Source: a virus
Length of the DNA: 31,453 bases
Direction: 5' to 3' (one strand)
IMG/VR virus record: IMGVR_UViG_3300045922_001169
Span: 1 to 31,453 of that record
Both the position numbers and the translations under genes were made by a program. The notes under the pieces were generated by a model. It was not told where the DNA came from and did no database searches. It was given only the letters and a program-made list of their open reading frames with translations. Positions 13,932 through 20,514 of this stretch are shown here, in pieces (position 1 is the first letter of the stretch; each line of letters starts with the position of its first letter).

Positions 13932-14507
13932 ATGACATACGAGTACAGTCCGCAGCTAAAGCACAATCAGGCACAAGTTTTATACGGCACAATTTTGGGT
14001 GGTTCCTCGATTGTGAAACCCTCACAAGGCAAGAATTGTTATCTGGCCATGCGAGATAATGATCGACTTTGGCTAGAATATAAGATTAACGAACTCAAAG
14101 ATTATTTCAAAATGGACAATAATACGATAAAAAAAGACAAGAACACCTATCGTTGTTATTCCATTGCCTATCCGTTGTTTAATTCATATTACGACGAATT
14201 CTACAGAGATGGGAAGAAATTCATCGACCGAGAATTGCTAGAGAAGTTGAATGATGTGGCTTGGATGGTTTGGTTTGTGGATTCTGGCAAGAAGAGTAAA
14301 CGCAAAGCATATCTTCGCACGCACAAATTCGGAGAAGACGGAACCAAGTTGATTGCTGAATATTTCAACTCTTTGGATTGTGAGTGTGATTTCAAGCTGA
14401 CGAGAGGACGACATGAGATTGTGTTCACCCACAAAGGGTCAATCGAATTTATGTCTACTTTTGCCCACCGATTGCCCGAATTCATGTTGAAGAGATTTGA
14501 GGTTTGA
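13932..14507 (+). CDS. Freestanding LAGLIDADG-type homing endonuclease
   Basis: 191 residues. The first LAGLIDADG-like helix is QVLYGTILGGSSI (about 15-27), the second VAWMVWFVDSGKK (109-121), followed by YLRTHKFGEDGTKLIAEYF and a HEIVFTHKGSIEF strand typical of the DNA-binding sheet. The second motif keeps D117; in the first, the usual acidic residue appears replaced by Gly/Ser (ILGGSS), so catalysis may be altered. AAAGGG lies 7 nt before the ATG. Such genes spread by cutting genomes that lack them, usually near an essential gene. Confidence 0.75.
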   Translation: MTYEYSPQLKHNQAQVLYGTILGGSSIVKPSQGKNCYLAMRDNDRLWLEYKINELKDYFKMDNNTIKKDKNTYRCYSIAYPLFNSYYDEFYRDGKKFIDRELLEKLNDVAWMVWFVDSGKKSKRKAYLRTHKFGEDGTKLIAEYFNSLDCECDFKLTRGRHEIVFTHKGSIEFMSTFAHRLPEFMLKRFEV

Positions 14508-14532
14508 GAACGGACCCCGTAGGCCATACAAT
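14504..14532 (+). promoter_or_regulatory. Sigma70-like promoter overlapping a start codon
   Basis: TTGAGA (14504-14509), 17-nt spacer, TACAAT (14527-14532). The expected start is at about 14539, essentially on the ATG at 14538, so the phosphoesterase fragment would have a leaderless mRNA. Confidence 0.5.
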
Positions 14533-14537
14533 ATATC

Positions 14538-14747
14538 ATGTATGACTCATTGATTATCTCAGACTTACATCTTGGCAGTGAAGTTTGTCAGGCCAAAAAG
14601 ATCGAAAAGTTCTTGTCTGCTATCAAAGATCAGGAACTTCCGACCAAAGAATTGATATTGAACGGTGATGTATTCGATTCTTGGGACTTTCGCCGCCTCA
14701 AAAAGAACCATTGTACAGTTCCTTTGAGTTTGAGCAGAGCCGGATGA
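14538..14747 (+). pseudogene. Calcineurin-like phosphoesterase, N-terminal fragment
   Basis: 69 codons. MYDSLIISDLHLGSE (D-x-H metal motif) and LILNGDVFDSWDFRRLKKNH (GD motif) are the N-terminus of a metallophosphoesterase related to UDP-2,3-diacylglucosamine hydrolases. Full proteins run to about 240-280 residues and include GNHD and two later histidine motifs; all are missing. After KKNHC the frame runs into unrelated sequence and stops. A sigma70-like promoter reads into it. With the glycosyltransferase tail at 14871-15092 it looks like what remains of a two-gene locus after an internal deletion. Confidence 0.65.
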
Positions 14748-14810
14748 TCGTGTCATTTCCGACGATATGGTGTCGTTCCACTACGAGCATATCTCTATAT
14801 AGAGGGTCAA

Positions 14811-14838
14811 CCCTGATTTTCTGGTCTAAAAATCAGGG
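14811..14838. repeat. Hairpin within the decayed region
   Basis: CCCTGATTTT (14811-14820) and AAAATCAGGG (14829-14838) form a perfect 10-bp stem with an 8-nt loop, followed by ATTTTGGG. It could act as a weak terminator between the two gene fragments, or mark the deletion junction. Confidence 0.4.
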
Positions 14839-14870
14839 ATTTTGGGAGATTTTCCTTGAGGTTTCCATAG

Positions 14871-15092
14871 ATTTCCCCAGATTTCGGCTCAACTGTTCCC
14901 AACCCTGTAGAGGGGCCGGTAGATATTATTGGGGGCATTCCGGGTGTTGGTTGCTGTGATAACGATCTTCGCACTGCAATTGATGTGGCACTAAACACAA
15001 GCTCCGTACAAGCCTGCCAAGACTTAGCATCTAAGTATACTTGGGAAGCCTGCACGGAGCAGTTTTTGTCTAATTTAGCTGTTTACAATTAG
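14871..15092 (+). pseudogene. Glycosyltransferase, C-terminal fragment
   Basis: This frame is open from just after a TAG at 14868 to the TAG at 15090 (73 residues) but has no start codon or ribosome site. The tail reads GVGCCDNDLRTAIDVALN and then KYTWEACTEQFLSNLAVYN, which matches the C-terminal pattern of GT4-type glycosyltransferases (GVGVLDEDL-like block, then W-E-x-C/S-x-x-x-F-L-x-N-L). The N-terminal domain is absent. Same orientation as the phosphoesterase fragment. The 3' end overlaps the stop of the opposing gene at 15089. Confidence 0.5.
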
Positions 15093-15523
15093 CGAATGTC
15101 TAGGCGGAAGCCCGGTACTCTCAATTGGAATCCGCTTGGGCAGTGACGATCAAAATAATCGTGACAACCGGCACGGCGATCCCTTACACCCATCTGATAA
15201 CCAGACAAATACTCTGGACAATTATCACGGACAGGTAGACCGTTATATCCATCACGGTATCCGAACCAGAACTCATTCTTGTTGTGGAAATGAGCCGGTG
15301 GTGCCTGAATGTTGATGTTTACGCCTTCATTGTGATTTGGGCGTTGTGGTGGGCATGGCCGATTTGGGTACTGATTTGGGTACTGTGGGGCCATTTGTCT
15401 GCTAGGAGGACAGTGACCATTTTTGCAATGGTTGTCATCCAAGAGCCACTTCCCAGCGATTACGATGGCAATGAATCCTAAGATTCCTACTACGATTATG
15501 CCTACAGAATTGTTGTTGTTCAT
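15089..15523 (-). CDS. Membrane-anchored protein with C-terminal GYxDGYNG domain
   Basis: 144 residues. One transmembrane segment (7-27, VGIIVVGILGFIAIVIAG) leads into a Cys- and Pro-rich linker (33-75) and a C-terminal domain with FGYRDGYNGLPVRDNCPEYL and SGYQMGVRDRRAG. The same Gly/Tyr/Asp pattern occurs in the proteins at 18454 and 18821 and resembles the layout of ribosome modulation factor (GYxxGxxG...CPY...WLxGWxxxxxDR). TGGAGG precedes the ATG, and an AATAAATA box at 15550-15557 would give a leader of about 20 nt. Function unknown. Confidence 0.7.
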   Translation of the reverse strand: MNNNNSVGIIVVGILGFIAIVIAGKWLLDDNHCKNGHCPPSRQMAPQYPNQYPNRPCPPQRPNHNEGVNINIQAPPAHFHNKNEFWFGYRDGYNGLPVRDNCPEYLSGYQMGVRDRRAGCHDYFDRHCPSGFQLRVPGFRLDIR

Positions 15524-15549
15524 GTTTCCTCCATGTGAACGACTACAGA

Positions 15550-15557
15550 TATTTATT
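15550..15557 (-). promoter_or_regulatory. Late-promoter-like box AATAAATA
   Basis: On the minus strand AATAAATA matches TATAAATA at 7 of 8 positions, with a predicted start near 15544 and a ribosome site (GGAGG) in the resulting leader of the gene at 15089-15523. Confidence 0.45.
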
Positions 15558-15559
15558 CA

Positions 15560-15588
15560 TTGCTTTGAATATTTTCAAGCTCTATAAT
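15560..15588 (+). promoter_or_regulatory. Sigma70-like promoter overlapping a start codon
   Basis: TTGCTT (15560-15565), 17-nt spacer, TATAAT (15583-15588). The expected start is at about 15595, at the ATG (15594), which predicts a leaderless mRNA; no Shine-Dalgarno sequence is present. Confidence 0.55.
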
Positions 15589-15593
15589 GACGC

Positions 15594-16031
15594 ATGGCGA
15601 AATACCAAGAAAATTACTACATGCTCCAACTATTTGATAAGATAGGCAATCAAATAGCTCCGTTCGGCAGAATTAACTATCTTGTTTTGCCTAGAGTTGA
15701 GCAAGACTCACAGATGATTCATTCCATCGGATCGAAGAATTCCATGTATATTCCCGGCAGAACATACATGACAGATTTCAGTGCTTCATACGAAGACTTT
15801 GAAAGGAATGAGGGAGCCAAAAGTTTCTTGGCACACTTCTCTTATGAACCAAATCTGAATAAAAGATTTTGCGGAAGCGTTTTTTCTTCTAATCCAATGA
15901 AAATGTTAGCTTATTTTGACGATGCTTTTGTCAAGTCTATGGAAGTCAGGCCCGGCGAATTTGGTGATTTTATGCTAGACTTCTGTTTTGTTGTCAATGA
16001 TTTTGAATATTGTGACGGATTCATTAAATGA
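15594..16031 (+). CDS. Hypothetical protein, probably phage structural or accessory
   Basis: 145 residues, beginning MAKYQENYYMLQLFDKIGNQ, rich in aromatic residues (many F and Y) and likely beta-rich. No signal, membrane segment or known domain. The start codon is set by its promoter, since no ribosome site exists. It ends flush with the convergent gene at 16032 and diverges from the membrane-anchored gene at 15523. Confidence 0.65.
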   Translation: MAKYQENYYMLQLFDKIGNQIAPFGRINYLVLPRVEQDSQMIHSIGSKNSMYIPGRTYMTDFSASYEDFERNEGAKSFLAHFSYEPNLNKRFCGSVFSSNPMKMLAYFDDAFVKSMEVRPGEFGDFMLDFCFVVNDFEYCDGFIK

Positions 16032-16244
16032 TTAACGTGGTGGTGTCGCCGGGGCTGCGGGTGCAGCTACTCCTGCACCGCCTGCGGGGGCCGCTCCACC
16101 GGGACCACCGGCCACACCGGATACCGTAACGCTAGATGGTCCCCGGACTTGAGGCTTCTTGGGTTTGCTTTTCCCTTCCTCTGCTTTGTCGTCTGCGACG
16201 AAGCCGCCCTCTTTTATCAATACATAGTCTTTGAATTTCAGCAT
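16032..16244 (-). CDS. Small Ala/Gly/Pro-rich phage protein, possible internal head protein
   Basis: 70 residues: MLKFKDYVLIKEGGFVADDK, a Lys-rich middle (KSKPKKPQVRGPSS), and a low-complexity tail of Ala, Gly and Pro. N-terminal KFKDYVLIKE matches the targeting-like motif of other small proteins here. There is no ribosome site; TCTAAATA followed by AATC lies directly before the ATG (box at 16249-16256), predicting a leaderless mRNA. Confidence 0.6.
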   Translation of the reverse strand: MLKFKDYVLIKEGGFVADDKAEEGKSKPKKPQVRGPSSVTVSGVAGGPGGAAPAGGAGVAAPAAPATPPR

Positions 16245-16248
16245 GATT

Positions 16249-16273
16249 TATTTAGAGTTCTGCACCATAAATA
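16249..16273. promoter_or_regulatory. Divergent late-promoter-like boxes in a 33-bp gap
   Basis: Minus strand: TCTAAATA (16256-16249), then 4 nt, then ATG at 16244. Plus strand: CATAAATA (16266-16273), then AATT, then ATG at 16278. Both match TATAAATA at 7 of 8 positions and stand at the same distance from the start codon on each side. Confidence 0.55.
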
Positions 16274-16277
16274 AATT

Positions 16278-16475
16278 ATGCTACTTCTACTAAGCGATTA
16301 TATTTTGGACGACGAAGCAGAATACGTTTGCAGGAAAGAGGAATATGTTCCAACAAAATTTATTCCCGGCAAGTCTGGCAAATCTGCTATTTTGTCGCCT
16401 ATTACAGTCTGTAATCAAAACCTACTTGCAGAGATAAATAAAGAAGAATATCCTGATTGGGATAAAGGGGAATAA
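16278..16475 (+). CDS. Small hypothetical protein
   Basis: 65 residues, MLLLLSDYILDDEAEYVCRK at the start; acidic, no clear membrane segment beyond the first few leucines. No family recognised. There is no ribosome site; the CATAAATA box 4 nt before the ATG predicts a leaderless mRNA. Its TAA overlaps the ATG of the next gene (TAATG), so it is coupled to the virion structural gene. Confidence 0.6.
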   Translation: MLLLLSDYILDDEAEYVCRKEEYVPTKFIPGKSGKSAILSPITVCNQNLLAEINKEEYPDWDKGE

Positions 16476-17827
16476 TGGCTCAAAATGTCGTAATTAACAA
16501 AAATAAAACCAAAGGCGATACAATTGCTGCGGATTCTATTGCTGGTGTAAAACACCAACAAATGAAGATAGAATACGGCGACACTGGCACGGCTATTCAA
16601 GTTAGTGATGCAAATCCTTTTCCCGTTAGATTGGCCAATAATTTGGCTACGTCTGATGCGTCCATAGATGCTTTTGGTCGCCTCCGAGTCTCCGAGCCTT
16701 TCACTCTTTTTGACTCCAAGCAACTCTATGATAAACGGCCACTTCAATGGGTCGAATCTCTGACCGGAAGCGTATCAAGCACACACTATCCAAATCTTGC
16801 AGCCACACGCATGACGGTATCAACCTCATCTGGCGACAAAGTGATCCGTCAAAGCAGAATGTATATTCCCTATCAGCCGGGCAAATCATTTTTGGTCAAA
16901 ATGACAGGGGTGATGGGCAACATCAAAACTGGTGTTCGACAACGAATAGGGTTTTTTGATGCTCAAAATGGCTTGTTTTTTGAACAAAATGGAACTGCCT
17001 TGAGGGTCGTTAGAAGAAGTTACACAAGCGGTTCTGCCGAAGATACAGCCGTTGCTCAAAGCTCTTGGAACATCGACAAAATGGATGGTACAGGGGATTC
17101 TGGAATAACTTTGGATATGTCCAAAACTCAAATATTTGTAATTGATTTCCAATGGCTTGGAGTTGGTAGAGTAAGATTTGGATTCAGCATAAATGGCAAG
17201 CTATATTATGTACATGAAATGGTTCATGCTAATATCGAAACCAATGTGTATATTTCCAATCCTAGTTTGCCTTGCAGATATGAGATAGAAAATACATCTG
17301 CAACAGCTTCCTCTACCTACATGGACCACATTTGTGCATCTGTTGTGTCTGAGGGTGGCTACGCACTTAATGGCGTTTCTTTCAGCGTTGGTCGAGGGAT
17401 AGTTACCAAAACCATTCCTACATCATTAACTCCTCTTGTGATGGTGAGACTGCAATCGGCGTATAATCGGGCTTTGTTAAGCAATTTCTCGGTTGATATT
17501 TTGAATACAGGCAATTCCAACTTCCATTGGGCTTTATTGTTAAATCCAACTATTACCGGAGGCACTGCGGCTTCTTGGAATCCCGTAACCAACAGTTTTG
17601 CAGAGTATGACTTGGCTGCGACCGGGACGGTGAGCGGTGGATATGCGATCCACAGTGGGTATGGAGCTTCTGGTAACACCAAGCAGACCGTCAATCAAGA
17701 AATATTCTCTTCAATGATTGTGGCCGCAGATGTTGCGGGGACTTCCGATATATTGGTATTAGCTGCTCAAGTAACGACTGGCTCGGATGGTTTACTTGGC
17801 ACCATTGGGTGGCGAGAGTACCATTAA
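16475..17827 (+). CDS. Virion structural protein (tail or fiber associated)
   Basis: 450 residues, MAQNVVINKNKTKGDTIAAD at the start. The block DAFGRLRVSEPFTLFDSKQL (about 65-84) is a signature I associate with structural proteins of many large phages, often annotated as tail or virion proteins. The rest is beta-rich with Gly, Ser, Thr and Asn. There is no signal peptide or catalytic motif. GGGG lies just before the ATG, which overlaps the upstream stop codon. The 3' end overlaps the convergent channel gene by 36 bp. Confidence 0.75.
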   Translation: MAQNVVINKNKTKGDTIAADSIAGVKHQQMKIEYGDTGTAIQVSDANPFPVRLANNLATSDASIDAFGRLRVSEPFTLFDSKQLYDKRPLQWVESLTGSVSSTHYPNLAATRMTVSTSSGDKVIRQSRMYIPYQPGKSFLVKMTGVMGNIKTGVRQRIGFFDAQNGLFFEQNGTALRVVRRSYTSGSAEDTAVAQSSWNIDKMDGTGDSGITLDMSKTQIFVIDFQWLGVGRVRFGFSINGKLYYVHEMVHANIETNVYISNPSLPCRYEIENTSATASSTYMDHICASVVSEGGYALNGVSFSVGRGIVTKTIPTSLTPLVMVRLQSAYNRALLSNFSVDILNTGNSNFHWALLLNPTITGGTAASWNPVTNSFAEYDLAATGTVSGGYAIHSGYGASGNTKQTVNQEIFSSMIVAADVAGTSDILVLAAQVTTGSDGLLGTIGWREYH

Positions 17828-18190
17828 GTCTTTATTGACTTGAATTTCTGCATCTGGATGGAATCGTTTGACGATTTTGGAATAGATTACATAAAGCACA
17901 ATCGTTGTGATCGTGAATTCCAAGCCAGCCGCACAGAGCTTGCCAATTTCCAAATTCATACCATCAACGGGGGAGAGAATCATATTTCGCCAGTTACCAG
18001 TATTGGTTGCACTTACGAAATAATTGATGATAGGCATCAAGAGAGATTCAGAAATGGCCGTTACAAACTTTTGAACGACCGCAGCCAAAATCAGTGCTAG
18101 AGCGAGCGCCATCAGGTTTTTGTTGAAGGCAAACTTTTTGTACTCGTCAAGCTCTTTCTTTATTTCAGGCACTAAGTTTTTCTCTGGCAT
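17792..18190 (-). CDS. mscL: MscL-type mechanosensitive channel
   Basis: 132 residues, normal for MscL. A short N-terminal helix (IKKELDEYKKFA) leads into TM1 (about 24-55: FAFNKNLMALALALILAAVV, then KFVTAISESLLMP), a periplasmic loop (55-85), TM2 (about 86-107: GLEFTITTIVLYVIYSKIV) and a charged cytoplasmic tail. The conserved pattern F-x-x-(N/G)-N-x-x-x-L-A and the MP at the end of TM1 match. MscL opens under membrane tension and releases osmolytes; in a phage it could aid osmotic balance or lysis, which is inference. The start overlaps the upstream 63-residue gene by 26 bp. Confidence 0.8.
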   Translation of the reverse strand: MPEKNLVPEIKKELDEYKKFAFNKNLMALALALILAAVVQKFVTAISESLLMPIINYFVSATNTGNWRNMILSPVDGMNLEIGKLCAAGLEFTITTIVLYVIYSKIVKRFHPDAEIQVNKDLMVLSPPNGAK

Positions 18191-18356
18191 TGGCGATAAT
18201 TCTCAACAAAACTTTTTCCGAAAGATAAAGTGGAATAGGGATACCGGGAGCTTCCAAGACGTATTGCCCCCTATCCAACCTGACGATTTTGGCCTGAAAA
18301 ACAGTGCCATCGCCGTGTAACAGATTAACTGTTTCGCCTATTTCCATAACACTCAT
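18165..18356 (-). CDS. Small hypothetical protein upstream of the MscL-type gene
   Basis: 63 residues, MSVMEIGETVNLLHGDGTVF at the start, likely a small beta barrel from its alternating pattern (TVNLLHGDGTVFQAKIVRLD). No family assigned. GGAGG lies about 16 nt before the ATG, rather far, so the exact start (18356 or the ATG at 18347) is uncertain. Its 3' end overlaps the channel gene, so both probably come from one mRNA. Confidence 0.55.
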   Translation of the reverse strand: MSVMEIGETVNLLHGDGTVFQAKIVRLDRGQYVLEAPGIPIPLYLSEKVLLRIIANAREKLSA

Positions 18357-18453
18357 TGTCCAATTTTTCTTCCTCCGATCAATGCTTTTTGGGAAAGTTT
18401 TTGTTTTTGTCGAGTATATAAGGTAGAGGATCAGGACTCCACAGGAGGGAAAA

Positions 18454-18819
18454 ATGAAAGATAAAACATGGCTAGTTACATGCCTTATTCTTTTGGGGCT
18501 TTGCGGCTTTTATCTCTATATGAGACACAATTCGGCCTCGCCGCTGGCTCCCGTGATGGACTATAAACCGTCTCAGGAAAAAATATTTACAGAGCCAGTT
18601 AAGCCAGTTACCCCAGAACAACCATCTACACCTACTACGCCTCCTACGCCTCCTGTCCGCCCATCTACCACTTTTATGCGAGGATATTGGGACGGCTATA
18701 ACGGGACATGGCTCGGCCCGGTTCGTTGGCTCGCAAGCGACGATTATCGTCAAGGATGGAGTTTGGGAAATTCTGATCGTAAAAAGGGAATTAAACGGTA
18801 TCCACCCGAAATGAGGTAA
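18454..18819 (+). CDS. Membrane-anchored protein with C-terminal GYxDGYNG domain
   Basis: 121 residues. A signal anchor (6-24, WLVTCLILLGLCGFYLYM) is followed by a Pro/Thr-rich linker (about 45-70) and a compact C-terminal domain: RGYWDGYNGTWLGPV, then YRQGWSLGNSDRKKG. This is the same design as the protein at 15089 and shares the domain with the lipoprotein next door. AGGAGGG is well placed before the ATG; TATATAAG at 18415-18422 is a possible -10 region. The following gene starts 1 nt after its stop codon. Confidence 0.72.
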   Translation: MKDKTWLVTCLILLGLCGFYLYMRHNSASPLAPVMDYKPSQEKIFTEPVKPVTPEQPSTPTTPPTPPVRPSTTFMRGYWDGYNGTWLGPVRWLASDDYRQGWSLGNSDRKKGIKRYPPEMR

Positions 18820-18820
18820 C

Positions 18821-19219
18821 ATGAATAAGTATTTGCTCTTATGCCTATCTGCTATGGTAGGGTTCGCTATTGGTTGCTACGGCAGCAAACACGATACAGA
18901 GGTTAAAGGGATCAGTTATGATCTTAACCATGATATGTATTCTGGTTGCCCACGTTACCCAGCGGCTGATAAGCCACTGAAACTAAACAGTAGCATCATA
19001 GAAGACCCCGAAGCCATCAAGGAATCTTTGAATTCCAAGCCTTGTCTGATGACAATGCGAGTAAGCGAAGACTTCTTAAATGGCTACAGGGACAATCTCA
19101 ATGGTCGTAGACCACGAGCTTTCAATAGAACCCAAGAGTATGCCGATGGCTACAATTTGGCGGCTAAAGACATGCAAGAAGGTATTTCTCGCCGTCTCGA
19201 AGCTATTGTGCAGAAATAG
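18821..19219 (+). CDS. Predicted lipoprotein with GYxDGxNG-like domain
   Basis: 132 residues. N-terminus MNKYLLLCLSAMVGFAIGCY has a hydrophobic core and a lipobox-like AIGC, so C19 is probably lipidated. The C-terminal region (about 87-130) contains NGYRDNLNGRRPRAF and YADGYNLAAKDMQEG, a diverged copy of the domain in the gene directly upstream. GAGGT precedes the ATG. It ends flush with the convergent GMP reductase gene. Phage lipoproteins often serve superinfection exclusion; that is only a possibility here. Confidence 0.7.
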   Translation: MNKYLLLCLSAMVGFAIGCYGSKHDTEVKGISYDLNHDMYSGCPRYPAADKPLKLNSSIIEDPEAIKESLNSKPCLMTMRVSEDFLNGYRDNLNGRRPRAFNRTQEYADGYNLAAKDMQEGISRRLEAIVQK

Positions 19220-20239
19220 TTATTTGATCGAAGTACATCGCACAAAGGTGGTGCATTTGCTCAAATCCTTGAGCTTGCTTGCCCCTACATAGGCACAGGT
19301 TGATCTTAAACCACCCAAGATGTACTGAACGACTTCTCGAACAGGGCTTTTGTAGGGTACTGTTATGCAGTCGCCCTCAGAAGCTCTGTAGTCTGAAATA
19401 CCGCCACTATATTTATCCATAGCCTCTTTGCTGCTCATGCCGTAAAACTTGAGGTATTTCTTGCCGTCTTTTTCTGTCCATTCACCTTCGCATTCATCAC
19501 ACCCGGCGAACATGCCTCCAAGCATAACAAAGTCCGCACCAGCAGCAAATGCTTTGGCTACATCACCGGGAGTTTTGCAACCACCATCAGCACAAACAAG
19601 CCCGCCGAGGCCATGAGCGGCGTCAGCACATTCAATAATGGCACTAAGTTGTGGATAACCCACACCAGTAACAATCCGGGTATTACACACGCTGCCCGGC
19701 CCAATACCGATTTTTACAATATCCGCAGCCCCAGACAGCAGTAATTCCTGCACCATTTCAGGAGTTACGACGTTTCCGGCCATGACAATTGAATCTGGGA
19801 ATAATTCCCGAATTTCTTTTACTTTATTTTGGAAGAACTCGGTGTACCCATTGGCCACATCGACGCAAATATTTCTGATATTAACGCCACTTTCTCGAAT
19901 CTTTTTCAGCTTGTTTATATCGTCTTCCAAAATCCCGGTTGTGTAAAACGTGTATTTTGCAGCAGGGTTTTCTTCCCAAAAGTAAATCAATTTTTCCAAC
20001 TCGTAAAATTTGTGCAAACAGGTAAACATTTTGTTTGCAGCCAATTCTTTCGCCATCGACAGCGTTCCGACTGTATCCATGTTGGCGGCAATAATTGGAA
20101 CGCCGGATATTTCTTGTTTACTATTCATTCCCGTGTAAGTTCGGGTTAAATCAACCAGTTTGCGGCTTGCCATTTTAGATCGTTTGGGGCGAATAAGAAC
20201 GTCATCAAAACCCAGCTTGATTTCGTAGTCGATTTGCAT
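19220..20239 (-). CDS. guaC: GMP reductase
   Basis: 339 residues, close to bacterial GuaC (about 345). It reduces GMP to IMP with NADPH, releasing ammonia. Signatures: GFDDVLIRPKRS at the N-terminus, catalytic C185 in GIGPGSVCNTR, then TGVGYPQLSAIIECADAAHG, CADGGCKTPGDVAKAF, DFVMLGGMFAG and FYGMSSKEAM. GuaC-type features and the missing CBS domains argue against IMP dehydrogenase, which shares the fold. CGGAG precedes the ATG, and a TTGACC-N16-TACAAT promoter lies just upstream. Uncommon in phages; it could convert host GMP into adenine nucleotide precursors. Confidence 0.9.
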   Translation of the reverse strand: MQIDYEIKLGFDDVLIRPKRSKMASRKLVDLTRTYTGMNSKQEISGVPIIAANMDTVGTLSMAKELAANKMFTCLHKFYELEKLIYFWEENPAAKYTFYTTGILEDDINKLKKIRESGVNIRNICVDVANGYTEFFQNKVKEIRELFPDSIVMAGNVVTPEMVQELLLSGAADIVKIGIGPGSVCNTRIVTGVGYPQLSAIIECADAAHGLGGLVCADGGCKTPGDVAKAFAAGADFVMLGGMFAGCDECEGEWTEKDGKKYLKFYGMSSKEAMDKYSGGISDYRASEGDCITVPYKSPVREVVQYILGGLRSTCAYVGASKLKDLSKCTTFVRCTSIK

Positions 20240-20264
20240 TGTTTTCTCCGTAAGGGCCAGACAA

Positions 20265-20292
20265 ATTGTAAACGAATTTCTGGCTCGGTCAA
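20265..20292 (-). promoter_or_regulatory. Sigma70-like promoter of GMP reductase
   Basis: Minus strand: TTGACC (20292-20287), 16-nt spacer, TACAAT (20270-20265), giving a leader of about 20 nt that contains the ribosome site. Confidence 0.6.
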
Positions 20293-20308
20293 TCTGAGCT
20301 AAAGTTAT

Positions 20309-20337
20309 TTGCCCTTTTTGCCGATATACTTTATAAT
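20309..20337 (+). promoter_or_regulatory. Sigma70-like promoter reading into the solo right end
   Basis: TTGCCC (20309-20314), 17-nt spacer, TATAAT (20332-20337), start expected near 20344. It points toward the hairpins at 20362-20430 and the endonuclease gene beyond, so transcripts would be antisense to an RNA from the solo right end. Confidence 0.5.
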
Positions 20338-20361
20338 GACTTTATACTCAACCGAAAGGAC

Positions 20362-20430
20362 GTGAACTACCGCTCCCCTAAAGGGGAGCGGCTTCTGCTC
20401 CAACCAATAGCCCCCGCCTACGCCGGGGGC
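20362..20430 (-). repeat. Solo TnpB-type right end, possible omega RNA without tnpB
   Basis: On the minus strand AGAAGCC, a 9-bp stem CCGCTCCCC/GGGGAGCGG (20383-20391 with 20370-20378) and GGTAGTTCAC reproduce the right end of the intact tnpB element at 1773-1803: same flanks and same terminal GTTCAC, with a different but fully compensated stem. A second 7-bp GC hairpin (20410-20430) lies inside the element side. No tnpB frame is found in the next 300 bp. The flanking guide-equivalent would begin GTCCTTTCGGTTG at 20361. Confidence 0.6.
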
Positions 20431-20514
20431 TTTCGGCTCCAAAATGCGGTAAAAATGCTTGACCGTAAGAAACACCCTACCGATCCCCAAACCGTAAAAT
20501 CTGATATAAAATGA

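Noticed and set aside
14681-14959. Open frame of 92 codons over the decayed locus
   Set aside because: It crosses both gene fragments in a frame matching neither and has no ribosome site or family resemblance.
20305-20514. Small open frames on both strands across the solo right end
   Set aside because: Their translations are read-through of the GC hairpins. The plus-strand GTG at 20362 has AAAGGA only 1 nt away, too close to act as a ribosome site.
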